40,318 nucleotides of DNA from a virus (IMGVR_UViG_3300009545_000040:1-40318), one strand, 5' to 3'; shown: positions 7,500-15,696, counted from the stretch's first letter. The notes: generated by a model from the sequence alone, not told the origin. Numbers and translations are program-made.

Positions 7500-7951
7500 G
7501 CTGCCTCCAGCAATCCGAGCTTCGACTGCCGATCGAACATGACCAGCGATCCGGCGACGGCGACGTTGAATGATTCGGTGCGGATCGACGGGATGCTGAT
7601 GACGTGATGGCATCGCGCGAGCACGGCTGGCGGCAGGCCGTGATCCTCGGCGCCGAGCACGTAGCAGGCGCGCTCTGGATGGCTGAAGCGCTGGAGTGGC
7701 TTGCCGCCCATCTCAACCGCGACGAGCTGGCAGTTGTACGGCAGCGCCGCTAGGAACGCGTCGAACGTCTCATGCTCACGCATCGGCACATGACGGTATG
7801 CCTTGACGGTGTCGCTCGCCTGGCGCGGATAGCGCTTTCCGATCGTGAAGATGCCGGCGGCGCCGAGCTGGAACGCACTGCGCCAGAGCGTGCCGACGTT
7901 CTCGGTCGTCTTCGTGTGGCAGATTCCGATTTCGAAGAAGCCGCGGATCAC
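7496..7951 (-). CDS. SpoU/TrmH-family RNA 2'-O-methyltransferase
   Basis: 151 residues from GTG 7951 in a GTGA overlap with the upstream stop; a longer reading from 8158 would overlap the neighbour in a poor frame. Motif 1 of the SPOUT fold is seen as KTTENVGTLWRSAFQLGA (N and R conserved), motif 2 as ACYVLGAEDHGLP and motif 3 as ISIPSIRTESFNVAVAGSLVMF. These build the SAM-binding knot. In TrmL/TrmH-type enzymes the product is 2'-O-methyl ribose in tRNA or rRNA. A phage copy could act on the phage tRNA at 28262, on host tRNA or on rRNA; the target cannot be told from sequence. Motif 2 has E-D-H-G where many members have E-x-x-G, so it fits. Confidence 0.85.
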   Translation of the reverse strand: MIRGFFEIGICHTKTTENVGTLWRSAFQLGAAGIFTIGKRYPRQASDTVKAYRHVPMREHETFDAFLAALPYNCQLVAVEMGGKPLQRFSHPERACYVLGAEDHGLPPAVLARCHHVISIPSIRTESFNVAVAGSLVMFDRQSKLGLLEAA

Positions 7952-8928
7952 GCTGCCTCCGGGAATTCGTTGTGCTCGCGTCCGTCGAGAAGACGACCAG
8001 CGAGGTGCTTGCCGACTCTGCGCACCGTTGCGCCATCGGGGAAGGTGAAATGCGCGCCAGGTCCTTCGACCTCGCTGACGCTGGCGTATTCGCCCCATTG
8101 CTTGAACAGGAACGGCACGCCAGCCGCGGCGCATTGATCGCGAAGGTCGCGAACCCATTGCGGATTCATCGGCCGCGCGCTTCGGCCGCTCTCGCCACCG
8201 GCAATGATCCAGTCGATGGCATGCCGCGCATAGGTGAACTTGCCACTCGTATCGTGATCGGCCTCGCCTCGCATCTTCCGGCAGCCACAGATCGGACTCG
8301 CCTCTGAGCCGTCTCCGGCTTGGCAGCCGATCGTTCGTTCGAAGCCGTGCGCTTCCTCAGGGTGGCCGCAATGCCGGCAGGTTGGAAGCGGCAGCCAACG
8401 CGTGAAGTCGACTGGCCCGAGCGCCGGCTCGTAAGAAATGAAGTGCACCGGCGCTGGCAATTCGAGCAGCTTGTCGACGTCTCGGTCTGCTTCGTCCTGG
8501 TTGACGATCGTCTCGCCGATCCAAGCGTTTCCTGGCCAGTTCGTCCACGGCACTTGCGTCATGCGTTTCACATTGCCGATGCGCTTGGTCAGCAGCAGCC
8601 AGGTCAAATTCGGCGTCCCGCGCACAAGATCGAGGAATCGATCGCGCAAGCCTGCCGGCGCTTCGTTGTCGAATGGATCGCAGATGCTCGGGAAGACACT
8701 GAGCGGCTTGCCTATCTCGGCAGCCTTGGTGTTCCACACGATCGGCTTGCGCCAGTGCGCCTCGCTGAATTCGCGTCGCGGTGCGCCAGAGCCCCAGTTC
8801 GCACCCTTGCGCAGCCAGCGGTTCATCGACTCGGCGTAGCAGTGATCGCAGCCCGGACCGACCTTCGTGCATCCTTCCCACGGCGACCAGGTCGCGTCGC
8901 ACCATTCGATCGACGTCTTGTCGCTCAT
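7948..8928 (-). CDS. Phage Gp37/Gp68 family protein (DUF5131)
   Basis: 326 residues from ATG 8928, which overlaps the upstream TGA (ATGA); an ATG 15 codons earlier lies in another gene. The N-terminal signature is SIEWCDATWSPWEGCTKV-GPGCDHCYAE, then HWRKPIVWN, FPSICDPFDNE, TWLLLTKRIGN, WIGETIVNQ and HFISYEPALGPVD, ending DWIIAGGESG and FLFKQWGE. This order is diagnostic for the Gp37/Gp68 family, common in phages and mobile elements. The CxxC and additional Cys group (LPTCRHCGH, GCQAGD, ICGCRKM) suggest a metal or Fe-S site, and a radical-SAM-like fold has been suggested for the family; the biochemical role is not established. Sits between the two small paralogues. Confidence 0.88.
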   Translation of the reverse strand: MSDKTSIEWCDATWSPWEGCTKVGPGCDHCYAESMNRWLRKGANWGSGAPRREFSEAHWRKPIVWNTKAAEIGKPLSVFPSICDPFDNEAPAGLRDRFLDLVRGTPNLTWLLLTKRIGNVKRMTQVPWTNWPGNAWIGETIVNQDEADRDVDKLLELPAPVHFISYEPALGPVDFTRWLPLPTCRHCGHPEEAHGFERTIGCQAGDGSEASPICGCRKMRGEADHDTSGKFTYARHAIDWIIAGGESGRSARPMNPQWVRDLRDQCAAAGVPFLFKQWGEYASVSEVEGPGAHFTFPDGATVRRVGKHLAGRLLDGREHNEFPEAA

Positions 8929-9191
8929 GCGCTCCGAATCCTCGTGCCGCGCTTCTTCTCGCGCTTGAACCAATAAACGGGAAGGATCGTTGACCCTTCC
9001 GGAATGTCGTCAGGTGGCCAGCGAAGGCAACCGAGATTCCAGCGACCGCGCCGCGATGGGCTCTTGCGAGCGGTCTGGATCAGGTAGGTCGACCGTCCGC
9101 GCGTCTGCGCCTGGATGAACTGACCGGCCAACGGCGCGCGCATGGTCACGTACCAGAGCTTGACTGGCGTGAACATGGCGCGCGTGCGCAT
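8925..9191 (-). CDS. Small basic protein, paralogue A of the gene at 7269-7499
   Basis: 88 residues from ATG 9191; an internal ATG at 9176 is possible. It reads KLWYVTMRAPLAGQFIQ, then TYLIQTARKSP, LGCLRWPPDDIPEGSTI and WFKREKKRG. The second half aligns well with the gene at 7269-7499. It begins 1 bp after the methyltransferase stop and overlaps the Gp37/Gp68 start by 4 bp. Function unknown; small, basic and possibly nucleic-acid binding. Confidence 0.65.
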   Translation of the reverse strand: MRTRAMFTPVKLWYVTMRAPLAGQFIQAQTRGRSTYLIQTARKSPSRRGRWNLGCLRWPPDDIPEGSTILPVYWFKREKKRGTRIRSA

Positions 9192-11009
9192 CTACGCCGC
9201 ATCCTTCATCAGCGCACCCACGAGGGCGCTAGCCGTGCAACCGGGGACCGCGTTTCCGATTTGCTTTGTTATCTCGGTCGAGTTGCCGGCGAACTGATAA
9301 ACGATCCCGTCGACGTCGAACGACATGGCCCGCGCGAGTTCGCGCCAGTGCAGCATCCGATAGAGGATGTCGATTCGATAGCCGGTCGCCGTCGGCTCGA
9401 TCAGCCCGAGCTCGCCACGATGCGCGCCGGTCACTGTGCGCAGCGGTTCATCGATGCCATGCACGTATTCGCCGCCGTGGGTCAGCGGGAGAACGAACGG
9501 CGCCGAAAAAGCGAGCGAATGGCTGCCCGTAACCGTAGGCATTGGTTCGTCGGCGCTGCGCATGTCGCGCGTGCGACCATCGCCGACGTTGCCACGCATG
9601 ATGACTGGCGTTGCAACCGCCATGTCACCGCCCTTCGCCGTCGTGATCGTGCGGATCGGCTCCGAGGCCGCGCGCGGGATTCCCGGGCTGCTGGAATTGC
9701 TGGTGCTGACGATGACCGGATCGGCCAGGCCGAAGCGCGCCTTGGTCGTCACAGCATCGAGCGGGTCGCTGGCAGGCTTCGAGGTCAAGCCGCTGCCGCC
9801 GCCGTAGTAGGGCGCCACGAGCGGTTCGATCAACTGCTGCCGCGCAACGGTCGTTACCGTCGGCGCTGGCTGAGTCGTCGGCTTCGCTGCCGCATTACTC
9901 TGGCCGCCCATCAACAGCGGTTCGATCAGGTGCGGGCGCGCGCCACCCTCGCCGCCGGCAGTGACGGTCGGAATCGGCTGATTCAGATCGCGCGCTACGC
10001 CACCGCCGCCGGTAGCCATCACGAGACCGATGTGACCGCCGCCCGCGCTCAGCGCCGGAATAGGCTGGTCGACGCCAATTCCTGACCCTGCAATCGCGTG
10101 CGCGTGCGTCCCGCGCAGCCGCAAGAGGAACGGCGCGGCTTCCTCCGCCGAGACGTCCAAGCGCGGTGTGCGACCGTCCAGCAGCGCCTGCAGCGCGTCG
10201 ACGTAGACCTGCGGCCAGTGGTAGCGGATGGCGCCGGCGAGGATCCTGCGCAGCGTGTTCGGCTTCAGCGGGCGCTTGCGCGTGAAGATCGACTTGCCCG
10301 GAATCGTCCAGTTGATGATCTCGGCAGCAGCGCGCCAGCGGGCCCGGGCGCCGAGCAGATCAGCGGCGCCACCTTTCGCGTGCGTCGGCTCTGGCCAGCG
10401 CAGCTTGCCGCGATCGCTCCGGCCGATCAGGAAGAACCGCTCGCGCGTCGTCGGGTCGCCATAGTTCGCGCAGCACAGAACGTCGTAGTCGATCCGGAAG
10501 CCGATCGCCTGCAGAGCTGCGCACCAGGCGCGGAAGTACTCGCCCTTGCGTGCGGGCATCGGTCGGCCGGTCTGGAGGCTGCACGGACCCCAGTCAATGA
10601 ACTCGGGAACGTTTTCGACAAGCAGGCGAGATACGCGCAAATCGGTGCACCAGCGCACGACATGCCACGGGTCCATGCGCTGCTGGTCATGGATCGGGCG
10701 ACCGCCGCGCGCGCGACTGTGGAACGTGCACGTCGGCGAGGCGATCAGCAGGTCGAGCCTGCCCTCGGGCACGAGCTCGCGCGGCTTCGCATGTTCCAGG
10801 TCCGTGCAGTGATGCCGAGCCATAGGATGGTTTAGCGTATGCGTGTCGATCGCGATCTGCCAATGGTTGACAGCAACCAGCACCGGCTCGCGGCCGAGTT
10901 CGCGGATCGCGCGGATCGCTCCAGACGAACTCCCGCCAGCTCCGCAGAATAAATCCGCGAAAAGGAATTGCTTCGCTGCGCGTGCGACGATTGCGTTGCC
11001 GTCGGCCAT
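9192..11009 (-). CDS. DNA cytosine-5 methyltransferase with seven internal repeats
   Basis: 605 residues from ATG 11009 (ATGA overlap with the HNH-like gene). Motif I is FADLFCGAGGSSSGA near residue 17, motif IV is LLIASPTCTFHSRARGG with the catalytic Cys, motif VI is LLVENVPEF, motif VIII is CANYGDPTTRERFFLIG, and the C-terminal motif X-like part ends FAGNSTEITKQIGNAVP. The enzyme transfers a methyl group from SAM to C5 of cytosine, usually to protect phage DNA from restriction. Between motifs VIII and IX, in the target-recognition part, there are about seven repeats of ~35 residues built on DEP(L/M)PTVT...LIEP...GG. Motif IV has PTC in place of the usual PCQ, a form I know from related phage enzymes. 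It follows the recombination genes in the operon. Confidence 0.88.
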   Translation of the reverse strand: MADGNAIVARAAKQFLFADLFCGAGGSSSGAIRAIRELGREPVLVAVNHWQIAIDTHTLNHPMARHHCTDLEHAKPRELVPEGRLDLLIASPTCTFHSRARGGRPIHDQQRMDPWHVVRWCTDLRVSRLLVENVPEFIDWGPCSLQTGRPMPARKGEYFRAWCAALQAIGFRIDYDVLCCANYGDPTTRERFFLIGRSDRGKLRWPEPTHAKGGAADLLGARARWRAAAEIINWTIPGKSIFTRKRPLKPNTLRRILAGAIRYHWPQVYVDALQALLDGRTPRLDVSAEEAAPFLLRLRGTHAHAIAGSGIGVDQPIPALSAGGGHIGLVMATGGGGVARDLNQPIPTVTAGGEGGARPHLIEPLLMGGQSNAAAKPTTQPAPTVTTVARQQLIEPLVAPYYGGGSGLTSKPASDPLDAVTTKARFGLADPVIVSTSNSSSPGIPRAASEPIRTITTAKGGDMAVATPVIMRGNVGDGRTRDMRSADEPMPTVTGSHSLAFSAPFVLPLTHGGEYVHGIDEPLRTVTGAHRGELGLIEPTATGYRIDILYRMLHWRELARAMSFDVDGIVYQFAGNSTEITKQIGNAVPGCTASALVGALMKDAA

Positions 11010-11509
11010 CAGTTCGCTTCTCCAGTGGGTTGTGCGGCGATGAATCGACGCGGATGCTTGCTGGTAGCCGGGCCATGAAACGGTCGGCCGCGGACCCACG
11101 AGTCGCGGCGCCAGACATCGCGAACCGTCATGATCGAAACGCCATAGCGCTTCGCATAACGTTCGGCTGTGCGCTTGTCGCGGCACGTCTCGCGCCGAAT
11201 CTCGGCGACGTCATCGCGAAGCAGGATGGTGCCGGCGCCCGAGCGCACCGCATCTGCCTGCGTGCCCATTCGCAAGTGGAACGGATTGATGCAAGAGCCA
11301 CTGCCGCACGAGGTATAGATCACCATGCCAAGCGGGATCGGGCCGAAGAGTTGGCTCCAGAGCCATCGACGCGCCGGAATCTGCTGGCCGTGAAACTGTT
11401 TGAGCGCGCAGCCGTTGTCACCGATGCTGCCGAGCCAGCTCCAGCATTCCTCTGGTGAGCGGCCGAGCTTCACCAGAGGTTTGATCGTCGCGCCGTTGGG
11501 GATCGACAT
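11009..11509 (-). CDS. HNH endonuclease-like protein, catalytic His replaced
   Basis: 166 residues. The layout CWSWLGSIGDNGCALK, ARRWLWSQLFGPIPLG and CGSGSCINPFHLRMGT is that of the HNH_3-type phage endonucleases, which nick or cut DNA. The His normally two residues before the first zinc Cys (HxCxxxxCxNPxHL) is Thr here (YTSCGSGSCINPFHL), so the ββα-metal site may be inactive. The C-terminal half carries a helix-turn-helix pattern (RTAERYAKRYGVSIMTVRDVW). It sits between exonuclease and cytosine methyltransferase with 1- to 4-bp overlaps. It may be a DNA-binding protein derived from a homing-type nuclease. Confidence 0.72.
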   Translation of the reverse strand: MSIPNGATIKPLVKLGRSPEECWSWLGSIGDNGCALKQFHGQQIPARRWLWSQLFGPIPLGMVIYTSCGSGSCINPFHLRMGTQADAVRSGAGTILLRDDVAEIRRETCRDKRTAERYAKRYGVSIMTVRDVWRRDSWVRGRPFHGPATSKHPRRFIAAQPTGEAN

Positions 11510-12288
11510 CAGGCTGCTGCCTTCAATCCGTTGTCACGCAATCGCGCTTCGTTCAGATCGACCAGCGCCTTGAACGCGATCAGGTCGGCTTCCATCTTCT
11601 CGATGTATTCGTCATTGCGCTTCCACTCGCGCCACCATAGTTCCTTGCCGATCGGCGCCAGGGCAGGGCAGTACAGCGCGAAATGCCAGTACTTGCGGCC
11701 AGTGATCCACATGCCGCCCTGCATCTGGTCCTCGAATTCGGACAGGTCGTCGTCGAGCAGCACGGCGCGCAGGCGATCTGGCGCGACCAGGCACTTGTAT
11801 TCCGCGCCGCCGTCATCGCCGATGAATCCGTCCGCGCTCGCACCGAATGCGCGATCGTCGGTCAGGACCAGGCCGCAGGGCTGCACGACGACGTCCGCGG
11901 CGAACTCGTGCGCCGACCGCGCCGCTGGCTCGAGTTCGTGCCCGCGCGCCATAGCCCACGTCTGGAAACCTTCATCCAGCGGTTCGCCGCTGATGCGCTC
12001 GATCGCCAAGCGGAAGGCGTAGTCTTTCGCAGCATCGGACCAGTCGCCAACCGGGAGGCCGGCCAGAGCACGTTCGACAGCCTCGGCGCGCGGCTTGACC
12101 TTATAGCCGGCGATCAGCATCGCCTCGGCTTGGGTCTTGCCGTTGATCATCGCGTTGACGTAGGCAGCCTGCCGTTCGTCCAGTTCGCCGACGCGCTTGC
12201 GGATCGTGCTGAACATGCTCGCGGTGATCACGCCGGCGCGTTCGCCTTTCCAGCGGTCATCGCCTTGCTGACACTGGACGAGGATCAT
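11509..12288 (-). CDS. YqaJ/lambda-type recombination exonuclease
   Basis: 259 residues. The pattern CQQGDDRWKGERAGVITAS near the N-terminus, GHELEPAARSAHEF in the middle, then FGASADGFIGDDGGAEYKC is that of the PD-(D/E)xK exonucleases of the YqaJ/lambda Exo group: Glu of the helix, Asp of the S/A-x-DG element and the E-x-K catalytic pair. A final DQMQGGMWITGRKYWHFALY matches the family. Such enzymes resect 5' ends at double-strand breaks to expose 3' tails that the partner annealing protein (here the ERF-like gene just upstream) pairs with homologous DNA. It overlaps the ERF gene by 4 bp, so both are made together. Confidence 0.9.
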   Translation of the reverse strand: MILVQCQQGDDRWKGERAGVITASMFSTIRKRVGELDERQAAYVNAMINGKTQAEAMLIAGYKVKPRAEAVERALAGLPVGDWSDAAKDYAFRLAIERISGEPLDEGFQTWAMARGHELEPAARSAHEFAADVVVQPCGLVLTDDRAFGASADGFIGDDGGAEYKCLVAPDRLRAVLLDDDLSEFEDQMQGGMWITGRKYWHFALYCPALAPIGKELWWREWKRNDEYIEKMEADLIAFKALVDLNEARLRDNGLKAAA

Positions 12289-13058
12289 TGCGGCTCCCGC
12301 AGCTTTTTCAGCTTGGCGTTGTAGGCGGCGATCAGGTTTCGCTTCGTGCCGGCGCCGACTTTCGCCGCTTCGATTTCAGGCTTGACCTTCTGCAGTTCGG
12401 CGACCGCTTCTGAGATCTCGATCTTGTCGTACAGCGGATTGGCGATCGCGTCATCTGGTTTCTGCTTCGCGTCGCCTGTTAGATTGCTGCCGGCGCCATT
12501 CCCGTCATCGTCCTGGTTACCTTCCCGAGAGGCGATACCGGTCACCGCTTCGAACGTCGCGATCTTGAGATAGGTCATCGTCGACTTGACCTGCTGCAGC
12601 GGGTTCTTCTGACCGCTCGCATCCATTGGGCCCCAGATTTCCACCCGCTTCTCATGCCCGAGCGAATGCGACAGGATGCAGGCGACGCGCATACCTTCCT
12701 TCGTCTGTTCAACGACGTCCCAACTCGCGTTCAGGCCGTGCGGCGCGAGTGCGGCATTCGTCGTATTCACGACGGCAGCGATGCTCGCGTAGGTCGACCC
12801 ATACTGCTTGTTGAGCATGTCACGCACGACGACGGGCGGATTCCGTTTGAACTCGGCGACGGCGAGATTGAAAGCTTTGCGCGCGACATCCGCATCGAGA
12901 CCGCGCTTGATTTCGATCATCTCCTTGACCTTGTCGATATCGAAGTCCGGGTCCTCGGACATCTTTTGCACGATCATCATCAGGACACGCGAGTCCTCGG
13001 ATGCCGGCTGATTGATCGGGGCGAGTTCGCCGCCTTGCGGTTTGACCATAGCGTTCAT
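12285..13058 (-). CDS. erf: ERF-family single-strand annealing protein
   Basis: 257 residues. The region RKAFNLAVAEFKRNPPVV, KQYGSTYASIAAVVNTTNAALAPHGL, VACILSHSLGHEKRVE and STMTYLKIATFEAVTGIAS is the ERF core: the Y-A-x-L-A-x-I-like segment, the G-L strand and the KxxTYxKR-like motif in degenerate form. ERF proteins form rings on ssDNA and promote annealing; with the neighbouring exonuclease they form a two-gene recombination system, used by phages for genome repair and circularisation. Start ATG 13058 follows a GGAGG embedded in the end of the upstream gene (ATGA overlap). Confidence 0.9.
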   Translation of the reverse strand: MNAMVKPQGGELAPINQPASEDSRVLMMIVQKMSEDPDFDIDKVKEMIEIKRGLDADVARKAFNLAVAEFKRNPPVVVRDMLNKQYGSTYASIAAVVNTTNAALAPHGLNASWDVVEQTKEGMRVACILSHSLGHEKRVEIWGPMDASGQKNPLQQVKSTMTYLKIATFEAVTGIASREGNQDDDGNGAGSNLTGDAKQKPDDAIANPLYDKIEISEAVAELQKVKPEIEAAKVGAGTKRNLIAAYNAKLKKLREPQ

Positions 13059-13303
13059 GCTGCCTCCTGAGTTTGGGAATACGGATCACCGCCAGGCGAA
13101 TCGACTGCCCCGAGTTCGCCGGACTGCCACGACGCGCACGTTCGCGCGCCGGTCATGTACTTGCTGCGGTTCGGACTATCAGGCGAAATACACAGTGCCT
13201 CGATTGGTCCGCCGCCATTGCATTGCGCGAGCATCTCGCTCCAGAAGCGGCAGCCTTTGCAGTTCCGCGTCGCGCCCCACGTGCGATAGTCGAGATTGCT
13301 CAC
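13055..13303 (-). CDS. Small Cys-rich protein
   Basis: 82 residues. It has CKGCRFWSEMLAQC early and a further Cys pair (LCISPDS, TCASWQS), which could bind one zinc or an Fe-S cluster. The motif CKGCxFWSExxAxCNGGGP occurs in phage proteins of unknown function near recombination genes. Overlaps both neighbours by 4 bp and carries the Shine-Dalgarno of the erf gene in its last codons. Confidence 0.62.
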   Translation of the reverse strand: MSNLDYRTWGATRNCKGCRFWSEMLAQCNGGGPIEALCISPDSPNRSKYMTGARTCASWQSGELGAVDSPGGDPYSQTQEAA

Positions 13304-14409
13304 GCGGCTTTCCTCTGTGCGGTTTCACGGTCGAGTGCGGCGCTCAACTTGAGCGTCACGAGATGGGTGGCGAATCCGTTGTCCTGTAGGAGTTCGCAGG
13401 CTTCGCGCGCGGAGTCGATTAGGTCGGCGTTCGCGATGGCCTGCTCGCGAGCCTTGCGCTCGGCCTCGGCGCGCGCCTGGTCAATCTGGCGCTGTTGCTC
13501 GGCAAGGCGATCACGTTCGGCCTGTGCGGCCTCCTCGCGCTGCCGGTCGAGTTCACGGCGTTCGGCGTCGAGACGTTCACGCTCGGCCGCGGCGACGCGC
13601 TGGCGCTCAGCCTCTTCATCGGCTAGGCGCTTGCGCTCGGCCGCTGCGGTCTGTTGCTGCTGGCGATCGATCTCTGCCAGCCGTTCGCGTTCGGCCTTGA
13701 GTTCAGCCTGCTGGCGATCTATCGCTTCTTGACGCTTGGCTTCCGCCGCTTCGCGTTCCTCTCGGGCAACGCGGTCTCGCTCAGCCTGCTCGGCTGCCTG
13801 CTGCTGGCGCTGGCGTTCCAGTTCGGCGCGTTCGGCGGCCAGGCGCGCGGTCTCGGCATCGGCGCTAACGCGGTCGGAATGCATCACGACCAGCTTTTCG
13901 ATCGCCTCATCGCGCAACTGGATGGCTTCGGCCTGAACCTGCTCCGGCAGTGCAGAGAACTCCAGCGCCTTCGTGTTCTCGATCAGCGCGGCGATCTCCG
14001 ATGCCGACTTGCCGATCATCGTCAACGGACGCTGCCGGATCGCTTCCAGGCTCGCACGCACGGCGCGCGCTGCTTCCTCAGCCAGCCGGGCCTTCTCGGC
14101 GCGTTCGGCTTCCTTGCGCGCCTCCTCGACCTTGATCGCATCGTCGATCGGATCCTCGAGCTTCGCCAGTTCGCCCGTAATGCGCTTGGCCTCGGCATCG
14201 ATCAGCCGGCAGCGTTCGAGCGCTGGCAGTTTGATCTCGACGCGCTTCTTCTCCAGCGTCGTGCGGATCGAGCGCAGCTCGGCGCGAGCATCCTTCGCGG
14301 CTGCCATGCCCTTCGTCGCCTTGACGTCGAAAACGACCGTTTCGTATTTCTGGCGCAGTTCGGCCAGGGCTTGCTCTGTTGCGGAATACTCGGTGATCGC
14401 GGTCGTCAT
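13300..14409 (-). CDS. Long coiled-coil protein of the recombination cluster
   Basis: 369 residues. A long coiled coil from about residue 185 to 330 is rich in Ala, Glu, Arg and Gln (repeats like ERAELERQRQQQAAEQAERD). The N-terminal part (KYETVVFDVKATKGMAAAKDARAEL) and RTTLEKKRVEIKLPALERCRLID resemble the short N-terminal domain of DUF1351-like phage proteins, which are coiled-coil partners beside recombinases. The C-terminal part is DLIDSAREACELLQDNG. No enzymatic motif. First gene after the leftward terminator at 14613-14666; a structural or recruiting role in recombination is inferred from its position. Extreme Glu/Arg/Ala bias is typical of coiled coils, not of transfer. Confidence 0.72.
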   Translation of the reverse strand: MTTAITEYSATEQALAELRQKYETVVFDVKATKGMAAAKDARAELRSIRTTLEKKRVEIKLPALERCRLIDAEAKRITGELAKLEDPIDDAIKVEEARKEAERAEKARLAEEAARAVRASLEAIRQRPLTMIGKSASEIAALIENTKALEFSALPEQVQAEAIQLRDEAIEKLVVMHSDRVSADAETARLAAERAELERQRQQQAAEQAERDRVAREEREAAEAKRQEAIDRQQAELKAERERLAEIDRQQQQTAAAERKRLADEEAERQRVAAAERERLDAERRELDRQREEAAQAERDRLAEQQRQIDQARAEAERKAREQAIANADLIDSAREACELLQDNGFATHLVTLKLSAALDRETAQRKAA

Positions 14410-14612
14410 GTGATCCTTTGCCGGAATTCCGTCCGGCGCGGTGTTTAATGGGGCGCAGTCGTGACCGTTGCCGGCTCGCGTATTGCGACGAATCAGGGGG
14501 TTTCCTTCTCGGCCTCTGTAGGCCGCGCCGATCAGTGTCTATCCACAACCAACACGGCAAAGGTTCGATCCTGTTTCGCTGCGTGTCCTTCCACGCCGCA
14601 CGACTGCATTGA

Positions 14613-14666
14613 AGAAAAAAACGGCGACGCTCTTACCGGGTCAGAGAAGGTTGACAAGCGTCGCCG
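14613..14666 (-). terminator. Leftward early terminator (tL-like)
   Basis: Perfect 10-bp inverted repeat CGGCGACGCT/AGCGTCGCCG (14622-14631 with 14657-14666) around a 25-nt loop, followed in the minus direction by seven T. The rest of 14410-14813 holds no credible gene. It lies inside the leftward operon, between small accessory genes and the recombination cluster, as tL1 does in lambda, so expression beyond it would need antitermination. The loop is long for a classic terminator, hence the reserve. Confidence 0.65.
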
Positions 14667-14813
14667 CTGGAAACTATTGCACCGTCTGCCCGGTGCCACG
14701 GTGGGACGTGTTACTGACGTGATATCCGAGCCAATCTTTCCGCAGGTACAACCCGGCCGCTATGACTCCACTCCGTGCTGGTGTCGCCACGGTCAACCCC
14801 TCTCTGGTGTATC

Positions 14814-15212
14814 TCATCGTGCCGCCATGCTCAGTAGTCGTGGCCGGCGCACTGCAATCTGAACTTCCGGTTTCGCCCGCAGCGATGCGAGCGGCGCAAC
14901 CTGCAGACGCATCGGAGTTAGCGGACCATCGCCAATGCGCTGCATGACGATCAGTAGCCCCGCTGGCGCGCTCGCAGTTGGTTGGCTGTTGCGCAGATGC
15001 GCCAGCATGCGGCGCTTCGCTATGGCGCCACGGGCTTGCATGTAGACGCGCGCCTCGGAGTGCTGCCCGAGGTCAGCGCAGGCCATGCGACGGTCCCATT
15101 GATGCAGGCGCAGCGCGTTGCTACTCGGTTCCAGGGAGCCATGAACGCGCGTGCTGCGCATGAGGTAGGCGAATACCGCAGCGAAGGTCAGGGCGAGGAG
15201 GATGGTCGTCAC
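14814..15212 (-). CDS. Small membrane protein with basic C-terminal part
   Basis: 132 residues from GTG 15212 in a GTGA overlap with the lipoprotein gene. One N-terminal hydrophobic segment (ILLALTFAAVFAYLM) and a ~110-residue Arg/Ala-rich tail that reads less like a conserved domain (GAIAKRRMLAHLRNSQ, LRAKPEVQIAVRRP). The tail may be weakly conserved; the true end could be earlier if the frame is degraded. No family recognised. Last gene before the leftward terminator. Confidence 0.5.
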   Translation of the reverse strand: MTTILLALTFAAVFAYLMRSTRVHGSLEPSSNALRLHQWDRRMACADLGQHSEARVYMQARGAIAKRRMLAHLRNSQPTASAPAGLLIVMQRIGDGPLTPMRLQVAPLASLRAKPEVQIAVRRPRLLSMAAR

Positions 15213-15394
15213 GGCGCTTTCTTCGGCACGCATTGATAGCCGGTAATCGCGCCATCCCAAGCGCTGCGACGCGAAACCTGCGTCAGGCCATGGTCAGCGC
15301 AGGCCTTGATTTGCTCGGCAGACTGCTCGGCAGTGATCGGATTGTCGCAACCTGCGACTAGGAGGGCGGCGAGAATCACGAAGCGCGTCATCAC
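15209..15394 (-). CDS. Small lipoprotein
   Basis: 61 residues. It starts MMTRFVILAALLVAGC, a lipoprotein signal with lipobox (LVAGC, Cys 16), followed by DNPITAEQSAEQIKACAD and a short tail ending VPKKAP. Two further Cys could form a disulfide in the periplasm. Similar small lipoproteins sit in the early or lysogenic regions of other prophages; a surface or periplasmic role is inferred. Overlaps both neighbours by 4 bp. Confidence 0.68.
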   Translation of the reverse strand: MMTRFVILAALLVAGCDNPITAEQSAEQIKACADHGLTQVSRRSAWDGAITGYQCVPKKAP

Positions 15395-15696
15395 GCGGCC
15401 ATGCTCGGCGGCTGCGGATCAAGCTCCCGCGCCAGACGCATCGCCATGCGCCGGCCTTCCTCGACGGCGGTTGCGCGGCTGCGGCCTGCGTCCAGAAGGG
15501 CGAGCGCGGCATCAACGGGCTTGCGCGAATCGACGCCGGCCCTGGTGCAGATGAACTGCACGGCGATGATGACTCCCTCGCGCTTGCTGTCGCGCAACTT
15601 GAGGATGTCGCCGAAGGTGATCGGGCGGACGTTCGACTCTTTCGGCAGCGAGCGAAGCTGCGGAAGGTCGAGGTCGAGCGTAGAGAGAGTCGTCAT
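15391..15696 (-). CDS. Hypothetical phage protein
   Basis: 101 residues, soluble, with LPQLRSLPKESNVRPITFGDILKL near the start and a helical C-terminal half (DAALALLDAGRSRATAVEEGRRMAMRLAREL). No motif recognised. Start ATG 15696 has AGGA upstream. Follows a 110-bp gap (15697-15806) in which no promoter was obvious. Confidence 0.6.
   Translation of the reverse strand: MTTLSTLDLDLPQLRSLPKESNVRPITFGDILKLRDSKREGVIIAVQFICTRAGVDSRKPVDAALALLDAGRSRATAVEEGRRMAMRLARELDPQPPSMAA

Noticed and set aside
14410-14813. Gene or promoter in the 404-bp gap before the recombination genes
   Set aside because: Frames are short and without ribosome sites, and no convincing minus-strand -35/-10 pair was seen; only the terminator is supported.
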